Assembly (NCBI GenBank): GCA_905212395.1
Contig: CAJMEI010000048.1
Span: 1 to 7,770 of the forward strand
From: an uncultured Christensenella sp.
GTDB lineage: Bacteria; Bacillota; Clostridia; Christensenellales; Borkfalkiaceae
Length of the DNA stretch: 7,770 nt
Reading direction: 5' to 3'
A program made the position numbers and the translations under genes. This document shows positions 1 to 5,889 of the stretch, in pieces. The notes under the pieces are model-generated. The model was given only the letters and a program-made list of their open reading frames with translations. It made no database searches and was not told the DNA's origin. How positions within the stretch are numbered: position 1 is the stretch's first letter; each line of letters starts with the position of its first letter.

Positions 1-8
1 TATGATAT

Positions 9-14
9 TATAAT
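9..14 (+). promoter_or_regulatory. Candidate -10 box (TATAAT) for a leaderless pepP transcript
   Basis: A perfect TATAAT ends seven bases before the ATG at 21, so transcription would start at or next to the A of that ATG. No SD-like purine run lies between the box and the ATG. The -35 region falls outside the window and cannot be judged. AT-rich intergenic DNA yields TATAAT by chance fairly often, so this is only a candidate. Confidence 0.4.
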
Positions 15-20
15 AAAAGT

Positions 21-1043
21 ATGTTTTCGTTTTCGGGGTACGACGCGGTAATAATTACCGACGAAAAGCAAATATTTTATTTTGCGGGATATAAAGCGGA
101 AGGCTATCTTTTAATAACGGAAAATCAAAATTATTTTTGTACGGATAATAGATATTTTTACGCGGTAGAAAAAGCCGTTTACGGTACTAAATTTAAAGCG
201 GTTATAGGGTCTTGGGAATTTTTAAAAGACTATTGCGAAAAAAGCGGTATTAAAAGGCTTGGCTTAGATTATTCCGTTACTACGTTAGAGCAAAGTTATT
301 TAATAAGAAAATGCTGTTCTTGCTTAAAAGACGTATCGGACGAAATAAAAAAGCAAACGCTAATTAAAACAGACGCCGAAATAGAAAAAATAAGAAAAGC
401 TTGTTTAATTACGGAGCAAACCTTTTTAGAAGTTATCCCGTATATAAAAGAAGGCGTAACAGAGCTAGATTTACGTGCGGAATTAGAGTATAGATTTTTA
501 AAAAAAGGCGCGAGCGGTACGTCGTTCGAACCGATAGTTGCTTTTGGTGAAAACAGCGCTGTTCCGCATCATCAAACGGGTAATACGCGTTTAGAAAAAA
601 ACAAAGCGGTTTTATTCGATATAGGTTGCGTTTTGGACGGATATTGTTCGGACTTTACAAGAACTTTATTTTTCGGTCAACCCGACAAAGATTTTTTACA
701 CGCCTATTCTTGCGTGTACGACGCTTTTTTTAACGCTTACAACAATATAAAAACGGGAATGACGTGTTCTCAGGCAGACAATTTAGCGAGAAGCGTTTTA
801 GAAAGCGAAAATTTGCCTTTTACTCATTCTTTGGGACACGGAGTAGGGATAAACATTCACGAAACGCCGTATTTACGCAAAAACGGAAACGAAATATTAA
901 AAGAAGCAAGCGTTTTCACAATTGAGCCGGGGTGTTATTTAGACGGCAAATTCGGAATTAGGTTAGAAGACACTTGTTATTTAAAAAACGGAAAAGTCAA
1001 TAATTTTTACAGTTTAGATAAAAAACTTAAAGTTATTGAATAA
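21..1043 (+). CDS. pepP: Xaa-Pro aminopeptidase (M24 family metallopeptidase)
   Basis: This is a probable cytosolic metalloprotease that removes an N-terminal residue preceding proline. Residues about 1-115 form a creatinase-type N-terminal domain, and about 120-335 form the 'pita-bread' catalytic domain. All five expected metal ligands are visible: D200 (in DIG), D211 (in SDFTRT), H273 (in LGHGVG), E302 (in TIEPG) and E316 (in RLEDT). The substrate-site histidines in VPHH (183-184) and H280 are also present, so the enzyme looks intact. At 340 residues it is near the usual length for the short Firmicutes form. The ATG at 21 is the first start after an in-frame TGA at 3-5, and it has no SD site. 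The gene directly precedes efp, an order common in Firmicutes (yqhT-efp in Bacillus subtilis). M24 relatives such as prolidase are possible, but the order and length favour aminopeptidase P. Confidence 0.9.
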   Translation: MFSFSGYDAVIITDEKQIFYFAGYKAEGYLLITENQNYFCTDNRYFYAVEKAVYGTKFKAVIGSWEFLKDYCEKSGIKRLGLDYSVTTLEQSYLIRKCCSCLKDVSDEIKKQTLIKTDAEIEKIRKACLITEQTFLEVIPYIKEGVTELDLRAELEYRFLKKGASGTSFEPIVAFGENSAVPHHQTGNTRLEKNKAVLFDIGCVLDGYCSDFTRTLFFGQPDKDFLHAYSCVYDAFFNAYNNIKTGMTCSQADNLARSVLESENLPFTHSLGHGVGINIHETPYLRKNGNEILKEASVFTIEPGCYLDGKFGIRLEDTCYLKNGKVNNFYSLDKKLKVIE

Positions 1044-1066
1044 ATATTTTTATAAATTAAACGAAT

Positions 1067-1072
1067 AAGGAG
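1067..1072 (+). promoter_or_regulatory. Ribosome binding site of efp (AAGGAG)
   Basis: AAGGAG lies six bases upstream of the efp ATG at 1079 and fixes that start. A TATAAA at 1051-1056 in the same gap could act as a -10 box for separate efp transcription, but the matching -35 region (TTAAAG, 1027-1032) is poor. Confidence 0.85.
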
Positions 1073-1078
1073 AACATT

Positions 1079-1639
1079 ATGGTTTTAGCAGGAGACGTAA
1101 GAAAGGGAGTTACAATCGAGTACGACGGAAAAATTTATCAAGTAGTTGAATTTCAACACGTTAAGCCCGGAAAAGGAGCGGCTTTCGTAAGAACAAAACT
1201 TAAAAACATAGTTACGGGAGCAGTTTTGGAACAAACTTTCAACCCTTCCGAAAAATTTGAAAACGCAGTTATAGAAACCAGAAAAATGCAGTATTCTTAC
1301 AGCGACGGAGATTTCTATTACTTTATGGACGAAGAATTTAATATGACGCCTTTAAATTACGACCAAGTAGAAGACGCTTTAAAATATATTAAAGAAAACG
1401 ACTACGTTACGGTTAAATCTTATAAAGGACAAGCTTTCAGCGTAGAACCCGAAAACTTTGTAGAATTATTAGTTACGGAAGCTGAACCGGGGGTAGCTGG
1501 AAATACGGCTACAAACGCAACTAAGAACGCTAAAATCGAAACGGGAATAACTATTCAAGTTCCTATGTTCGTAAACGAAGGCGATATGATTAGAATTGAC
1601 ACCAGAACCGGTGAATATATGGAAAGGGTAAAGAAATAA
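1079..1639 (+). CDS. efp: Translation elongation factor P (EF-P)
   Basis: EF-P binds between the ribosomal P and E sites and relieves stalling at consecutive prolines. The protein has the full family length of 186 residues and three beta-barrel domains: an N-terminal KOW-like domain (about 1-62), a central OB domain (about 65-125) and a C-terminal OB domain (about 127-186). The conserved tip loop reads KPGKGAAF at 29-36, which places the modifiable lysine at K32, as in Bacillus. There K32 carries 5-aminopentanol, whereas Escherichia coli EF-P carries beta-lysine on K34. The C-terminal hallmark IRIDTRTGEY is at 171-180. The gene follows the Xaa-Pro aminopeptidase by 35 bases and is followed by a terminator. 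The next gene is an SDR that resembles the EF-P modification reductase YmfI. Nothing looks broken or unusual. Confidence 0.98.
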   Translation: MVLAGDVRKGVTIEYDGKIYQVVEFQHVKPGKGAAFVRTKLKNIVTGAVLEQTFNPSEKFENAVIETRKMQYSYSDGDFYYFMDEEFNMTPLNYDQVEDALKYIKENDYVTVKSYKGQAFSVEPENFVELLVTEAEPGVAGNTATNATKNAKIETGITIQVPMFVNEGDMIRIDTRTGEYMERVKK

Positions 1640-1653
1640 TAATACTAACATAC

Positions 1654-1690
1654 TAACCGCCTGTTAAAGGGCGGTTATAGTTTTCCTATT
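1654..1690 (+). terminator. Rho-independent terminator after efp
   Basis: A perfect 8-bp GC-rich stem pairs 1654-1661 (TAACCGCC) with 1670-1677 (GGCGGTTA) around an 8-base loop. A U-rich tail with TTTT at 1681-1684 and a second T run at 1687-1692 follows. The tail is interrupted (ATAG before it, CC within it), so termination may be partial. It lies 14 bases past the efp stop and separates the pepP-efp unit from the next operon. Confidence 0.8.
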
Positions 1691-1713
1691 TTATGTTTAT
1701 AGTTAGGGTATAT

Positions 1714-1722
1714 AAGGAAAGG
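1714..1722 (+). promoter_or_regulatory. Ribosome binding site of the SDR gene (AAGGAAAGG)
   Basis: Two overlapping purine cores, AAGGA at 1714-1718 and AAAGG at 1718-1722, precede the ATG at 1727 by eight and four bases. They support that start. A promoter must lie in or near 1678-1715. TATAGT (1698-1703) and TATATA (1709-1714) are possible -10 boxes, but neither has a convincing -35 partner. Confidence 0.65.
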
Positions 1723-1726
1723 AAAA

Positions 1727-2431
1727 ATGAAAACGGTAGTAGTTACGGGCGGTAGCGGAGCGATAGGCGTTGAAATATGCAAACAATTTAAGTTTAGCGG
1801 ATATAACGTCGCGCTTTTTTATCATAGTAACGAAAAAAAAGCTTGCGAAATATCGCGTGAGTACGGGATAAAAGCGTATTTTGTCGATTTGCGGGACGAA
1901 AACAGCGTAATTTCGGCGTTAAATTCGGTAAGAAAAGAATTTGGCAAAATATCGTGTTTAATCAACTGCGCGGGAATTTGTAAAAGAGGTTGTTTGCAAG
2001 ATTTTACGTCTAGCGACTTCGATAACATATTCGCGGTAAACGTAAAAGGCGCGTTTTTATGCAGTAAGCACGTTTTATCCGACATGCTTTACTACGAAAA
2101 AGGCGATATAATAAACATTTCTTCCGTTTGGGGGCAACGCCCCGCTTCTTGCGAAGTTTTATATTCTGCAAGTAAGGGCGCGATAGATTCGTTTACAAAA
2201 TCGCTTGCAGACGAACTTAGCGGTAGCGGAATTAAGGTTAATGCGTTGTCGCTAGGGTTTGTAGATACGCCTATGAATAAAGGGCTAAGCTTTGCCGACG
2301 TTAAAGAATTTTTATCTAATAACGGCTTTGACAGAGTTGTTTTGACCGAAGAAGTCGGAAGGGCTTGTTTAAAAATCGTAAACGGAAAAGCGAGCGGGAA
2401 AATCGTAAAACTATATGGAATAGACAAATAA
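1727..2431 (+). CDS. ymfI: SDR-family oxidoreductase, probable EF-P 5-aminopentanone reductase (YmfI-like)
   Basis: This is a FabG-like short-chain dehydrogenase, expected to be cytosolic and NAD(P)H-dependent. The dinucleotide-binding motif TGGSGAIG is at 7-14, the NCAG motif at 80-83, and the catalytic tetrad is N105, S133, Y146 and K150. The usual Arg of FabG's TGGSRGIG is absent. The segment 135-150 (W-G, then A-S-C-E-V, then Y-S-A-S-K) differs from ordinary FabG. From memory of the family it matches YmfI-type proteins, which in Bacillus reduce 5-aminopentanone on EF-P K32 to 5-aminopentanol. The nearby efp gene supports this. The conserved PG after the catalytic region is LG here (176-177). 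At 234 residues the protein is slightly shorter than FabG, but the C-terminal strand (SGKIVKLYG) is intact. Its stop lies one base before the first ABC gene, so the two are probably cotranscribed. The SDR fold is certain; the EF-P role is inferred, and a FabG-type acyl reductase remains possible. Confidence 0.7.
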   Translation: MKTVVVTGGSGAIGVEICKQFKFSGYNVALFYHSNEKKACEISREYGIKAYFVDLRDENSVISALNSVRKEFGKISCLINCAGICKRGCLQDFTSSDFDNIFAVNVKGAFLCSKHVLSDMLYYEKGDIINISSVWGQRPASCEVLYSASKGAIDSFTKSLADELSGSGIKVNALSLGFVDTPMNKGLSFADVKEFLSNNGFDRVVLTEEVGRACLKIVNGKASGKIVKLYGIDK

Positions 2432-2432
2432 T

Positions 2433-4136
2433 ATGAAAAGATTTTTATCGTTTTTTAAAGGATATAAAAAGGAAGCCATACTCGCTCCGTTTTTTAAATT
2501 GCTAGAAGCGTTAAACGAGTTGTTAGTTCCTTTAATAGTAGCAAAAATTATAGATAAAGGCATCGCTTACGAAAACGTAAGGTACGTAGTCAAAATGTGT
2601 TGCGTGCTTGTAGTGTTCGGAATAACGGGACTCGGGTGCGCAGTCGTGGCGCAATATTTTGCGGGAAAAGGCTCTACGGGATACGCGTGTAACGTGCGTT
2701 CTGCTTTAATGAAAAAAGTGCAAACTTTTTCGTTTTCAACGCTTGACAAAAAGGGAGCGTCGTCTATAATAAACGTAATGACGGAAGACGTAAATACCAT
2801 ACAAAACGGCGTAAACTTAGTTTTAAGACTTTTATCCCGTTCTCCCATAGTCGTATTCGGCGCGGTAATATTTGCGCTCGGGGTAGATTTTAAAACTAGT
2901 ACCGTATTTTTGGTAATGTTACCCGTTTTAATAATAGCGGTATTTTTCATAATGTTTTCGGGCGTTAAAAAATTCGCTCAAACAAGAAACAGCGCGGATA
3001 AAGTTTTGCTAGACGCAAGGGAAAATTTATACGGCGTAAGAGAAGTAAGGGCGTTTTCTTTAAAAGACAGTCAAGAAAAAACTTTTAACGAACATAACGA
3101 AAAGTTAAACAGTAAAAGCATAAAATCTTCTAACTTCGTTTCGTTCTTAAATCCTTTAACGTTTGCTATTGTAAACGTGGGGATAATAGCGCTGATAAAT
3201 GCGGGCGCGCTAAGGGTTTATCACGGCAATTTGTCGCAAGGATTAGTCGTTGCGCTATATAACTATATGACGCAAATTTTGGTAGAACTCGTTAAAATGG
3301 CTAACTTAACGGTAAACGTTTCTAAAATGGTTGCGTCTTTCCAAAGGGTAGAAAGCGTTTTGGATACGGACGACGTATCTAACGTAATTTTTTCTAATCA
3401 AGACCAAAAGTTGCCCTATATATCGTTTAAAGGCGTAGATTTTTCCTATGCGGGTAGCGGTAAAAACGTACTTAAAAATATAAATTTAGATATAGAAAAA
3501 CGCGAAAAAATAGGAATAATAGGTTCTACGGGTTCGGGCAAAAGCACTTTGGTAAATTTACTTTTAAAGGGATACAACGTAGAAAACGGAAAACTTTTCT
3601 TTGACGGAAAAGATATAAATTCTTATTCGGACGAAGAAATAAGAAGTTTAATAGCTTTCGTTCCGCAAAAAGCGGTACTGTTTGAAGGGAGCGTTAGGGA
3701 TAACTTAAAGTGGGGATATTTAAACGCTACCGACAGCGATATTGAGCAAGCTTTAAAAGACGCCGACGCATACGATTTCGTGTTCGATAAAAACGGATTA
3801 GATACGCTTGTAGAAGAAGGCGGAAAAAACTTTTCGGGCGGACAAAGGCAAAGGCTTACGATAGCAAGGGCTTTAATTAAAAAAGCTCCGCTACTTATTT
3901 TAGACGACAGTTTTTCGGCGTTAGATTTCCAAACGGAAGCAAAACTAATTAAAAATATAGAAAAATACGATTGCACCGTTATTATTATTTCACAAAGAAT
4001 ATCTTCTTTTAAAGGGGTAGATAAAATAATAGTAATGGAAAAAGGCGAAATATCTTCGCAAGGCACAAGCGAGTATTTGGAAGAAAACAGCGAAATTTAT
4101 CGCGAAATATCCGCTTGTCAAAAAAGGAGGGCGTAA
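2433..4136 (+). CDS. ABC exporter half-transporter, degenerate-site subunit
   Basis: This is a type IV (MdlA/LmrC/TM287-like) half-transporter with an N-terminal membrane domain and a C-terminal ATPase. About six membrane segments fall near residues 17-40, 52-74, 132-150, 154-176, 240-262 and 270-292. ATPase motifs are Walker A GSTGSGKS (364-371), Q-loop Q412, signature FSGGQ (467-471), Walker B LLILD (487-491) and D-loop SALD (495-498). The catalytic Glu after Walker B is Asp (D492) and the H-loop His is Gln (Q521). These are the hallmarks of the degenerate subunit in heterodimeric exporters, so this protein needs the next gene's product as partner. Its ATG lies one base after the SDR stop and has no good SD site, which suggests translational coupling. 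It overlaps the next gene by one base. The substrate cannot be told; drugs, lipids or peptides are typical for the family. Confidence 0.93.
   Translation: MKRFLSFFKGYKKEAILAPFFKLLEALNELLVPLIVAKIIDKGIAYENVRYVVKMCCVLVVFGITGLGCAVVAQYFAGKGSTGYACNVRSALMKKVQTFSFSTLDKKGASSIINVMTEDVNTIQNGVNLVLRLLSRSPIVVFGAVIFALGVDFKTSTVFLVMLPVLIIAVFFIMFSGVKKFAQTRNSADKVLLDARENLYGVREVRAFSLKDSQEKTFNEHNEKLNSKSIKSSNFVSFLNPLTFAIVNVGIIALINAGALRVYHGNLSQGLVVALYNYMTQILVELVKMANLTVNVSKMVASFQRVESVLDTDDVSNVIFSNQDQKLPYISFKGVDFSYAGSGKNVLKNINLDIEKREKIGIIGSTGSGKSTLVNLLLKGYNVENGKLFFDGKDINSYSDEEIRSLIAFVPQKAVLFEGSVRDNLKWGYLNATDSDIEQALKDADAYDFVFDKNGLDTLVEEGGKNFSGGQRQRLTIARALIKKAPLLILDDSFSALDFQTEAKLIKNIEKYDCTVIIISQRISSFKGVDKIIVMEKGEISSQGTSEYLEENSEIYREISACQKRRA
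4124..4130 (+). promoter_or_regulatory. Strong SD site (AAGGAGG) that fixes the start of the second ABC gene
   Basis: AAGGAGG sits five bases upstream of the ATG at 4136. An in-frame TTG at 4115 would extend the protein by seven residues, but this SD would then lie inside the coding region and the TTG has no SD of its own. The ATG at 4136, overlapping the previous stop as TAATG, is therefore preferred. Confidence 0.9.
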
Positions 4137-5878
4137 TGAAAAAAACTTCCTTTTCGGGACTTATAAAAATAAGTAAGCCGTATAAAAAAAGCTTTATAAT
4201 CGTTTCCGTCTTATCGCTAATATTCGTATTTTGTTCGCTTGCCTTGCCCGTAATTTTCGGCGAAGCGGTAAATTCTATCGTAAAAAAGAACGACGTAAAT
4301 TTTAAAAAGATAACTAAATTAAGCATTTTGGCAGGTTGTATAATACTTATCGCGTTTATTGCTCAAAGGTTGCTTAACGTTATAAATAATAGAACGGCTT
4401 ATAACATAGTCAGAGATTTAAGAAAAAAATCTTTTGAAAAAATACAAAAACTTCCGCTGGGTTATTTAGATTCTCATTCTAGCGGGGATTTGGTTGCCAG
4501 AATTATGTCTGACGCAGACAGAGTCGGAGAAGGCTTATTGATGACCTTTGAACAGTTGTTCACGGGAGTTATTACGATAATAGGCATAATAGGATTTATG
4601 CTTTTTAAAGAAATTCCTATTGAAAAAGTGCCGTATATAACGATTTTAATATTGTGTTTAACGCCGATTAGCGTATTTATCGCAAAATGGATTTCTAAAA
4701 AATCTATAAAATATTTTAGAGATAGGGCGGAAGTCAACAGCGAGCAAGTTGCATACATTAACGAAATAGTCTCAAACGAAAAAACAGTAAAAATATTCAA
4801 TAGGGAAACACAAGTTTTAGAAAAGTTCGAAGATATAAACGAGCGCAATAGAAAATACTCTTTAAAAGCTACTTTTATATCTTCTATGGTAAACCCGACT
4901 ACAAGGTTCGTCTATAACTTGATTTACGCTTTGGTGTGTTTACTCGGCGCAATACTTATTATAAACGGAAAAGGGCTTATGGTTGGCGATTTATTCGTAT
5001 TTTTAAGTTACGCTAACCAATACACAAAGCCTTTTAACGAAATTTCGGGCGTGCTTACGGAATTGCAATATTCCGTAGTTTCGGCTGATAGAATATTAAA
5101 ACTTTTAGACGAAAAAGAAGAAGAAAACAGCGGAAAAGATTATGAAGCGTTTAACGGCAACGTAGAATTCGACAACGTTTATTTTTCCTATTCGCCCGAT
5201 AAAAAGCTCTTGCAAGATTTAAACATAAAGGTTGAGCAAGGCCAAAAAATAGCTATCGTAGGGCCTACCGGGTGCGGAAAGACTACTTTAATCAATTTAA
5301 TAGTCAGATTTTACGACCCCGTTAGCGGAACTATTAAATTCGACGGCAAAGACGTGTCCGACTATAAAAGAGAAGCGATAAGAAAAAATATAGGAATGGT
5401 TTTGCAAGATTCGTTTATATTTACCGAAACCGTTAAGGAAAACGTAAAGCTCGGCAAAAAGGACGCCACCGACGAAGAAGTAGAACAAGCTTGTAAAAAT
5501 TCTTTCGCGGACGGCTTTATTACTAAAACCGAAAACGGTTACGACACGCAAATAAGCGAGAATTACGGATTGTCGCAAGGCGAAAAACAGCTTTTGTCCA
5601 TTGCAAGGGTAATGCTTTGTTCTCCGTCCGTACTTATTTTAGACGAAGCTACTTCTTCTATCGATTTTAGAACCGAACAAAAAATTCAAAAGGCGATAGA
5701 AAACTTATCCAAAGGGAAAACGGTGTTTCCCGTAGCGCATAGGCTTGCTACCATTAAAAACGCCGATTTAATTCTTGTTATGAATAAGGGCGACGTTATA
5801 GAACAAGGCACTCACGAAGAACTTTTAAATAAAAAAGGATTTTATTATAATTTATATAACAGTCAATTTGACTGTTAA
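4136..5878 (+). CDS. ABC exporter half-transporter, catalytically competent subunit
   Basis: This is the second half of the heterodimeric exporter (MdlB/LmrD/TM288-like), 580 residues from the ATG at 4136. Membrane segments lie near residues 20-43, 62-84, 138-158, 165-187, 250-277 and 281-300. ATPase motifs are Walker A GPTGCGKT (376-383), Q-loop Q424, Walker B VLILD (499-503) with catalytic E504, D-loop SSID, and H-loop H535. The signature is LSQGE (479-483) rather than LSGGQ, and TM288-type subunits also carry a Gln at the third position. This altered signature faces the first subunit's degenerate Walker A/B, while this subunit's intact Walker site pairs with the first subunit's FSGGQ. The strand before the H-loop reads VFPVAHR with a proline (P532), which is unusual. 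The C-terminus (KGFYYNLYNSQF) is typical of the family, so the gene is complete. An inverted repeat covers the final codons. Confidence 0.94.
   Translation: MKKTSFSGLIKISKPYKKSFIIVSVLSLIFVFCSLALPVIFGEAVNSIVKKNDVNFKKITKLSILAGCIILIAFIAQRLLNVINNRTAYNIVRDLRKKSFEKIQKLPLGYLDSHSSGDLVARIMSDADRVGEGLLMTFEQLFTGVITIIGIIGFMLFKEIPIEKVPYITILILCLTPISVFIAKWISKKSIKYFRDRAEVNSEQVAYINEIVSNEKTVKIFNRETQVLEKFEDINERNRKYSLKATFISSMVNPTTRFVYNLIYALVCLLGAILIINGKGLMVGDLFVFLSYANQYTKPFNEISGVLTELQYSVVSADRILKLLDEKEEENSGKDYEAFNGNVEFDNVYFSYSPDKKLLQDLNIKVEQGQKIAIVGPTGCGKTTLINLIVRFYDPVSGTIKFDGKDVSDYKREAIRKNIGMVLQDSFIFTETVKENVKLGKKDATDEEVEQACKNSFADGFITKTENGYDTQISENYGLSQGEKQLLSIARVMLCSPSVLILDEATSSIDFRTEQKIQKAIENLSKGKTVFPVAHRLATIKNADLILVMNKGDVIEQGTHEELLNKKGFYYNLYNSQFDC
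5846..5851 (+). promoter_or_regulatory. Candidate internal -10 box (TATAAT) upstream of the cobW-like gene
   Basis: A perfect TATAAT lies inside the 3' end of the second ABC gene and would start transcription near 5858, at the edge of the inverted repeat at 5857-5877. The -35 region at 17-base spacing (TTTTAA, 5823-5828) matches the consensus only partly. The setting is AT-rich coding DNA, so chance is a real alternative. Confidence 0.3.
5857..5877 (+). promoter_or_regulatory. Perfect 10-1-10 inverted repeat, candidate operator of the metal-chaperone genes
   Basis: The left arm TAACAGTCAA (5857-5866) and right arm TTGACTGTTA (5868-5877) are exact reverse complements around one central T. The dyad spans the last codons and stop of the second ABC gene and ends at the SD of the cobW-like gene. 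Short arms around a single central base are the geometry of Fur/Zur-family boxes, although the bases do not match the Bacillus Zur consensus. As RNA it could fold into a 9-bp hairpin with a 3-base loop; with no T tract after it, a terminator is unlikely. The left arm encodes conserved exporter residues (N-S-Q), so coding constraint may explain part of it. Confidence 0.45.
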
Positions 5879-5883
5879 AGGAG
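5878..5883 (+). promoter_or_regulatory. Ribosome binding site of the cobW-like gene (AAGGAG)
   Basis: AAGGAG begins at the last base of the preceding stop codon and lies six bases from the ATG at 5890. It directly abuts the inverted repeat, so a protein or hairpin on the repeat could affect ribosome access. Confidence 0.85.
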
Positions 5884-5889
5884 AATACT

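Noticed and set aside
1469..1651. Antisense open frame opposite the end of efp
   Set aside because: It is a shadow of efp with no SD site and no recognisable protein features, and it runs into the terminator region.
1692..1714. Promoter for the SDR-ABC operon (TATAGT or TATATA as -10)
   Set aside because: A promoter is expected here after the terminator, but no candidate -35 box fits at normal spacing, so I did not list one as a feature.
1640..1726. Riboswitch or small RNA in the efp-SDR gap
   Set aside because: The gap is only 87 bases, and the terminator hairpin and SD account for the visible structure.
2092..2427. Antisense open frames of 87-147 codons opposite the SDR and ABC genes
   Set aside because: Their sequences are Ser/Phe/Ile-rich mirror translations of well-supported sense genes, with no family motif and no SD site.
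5857..5877. Reading the inverted repeat as a terminator for the ABC operon
   Set aside because: The arms are moderately AT-rich and are followed by AAAGGAG rather than a T tract, and the next gene starts 11 bases after the stop.
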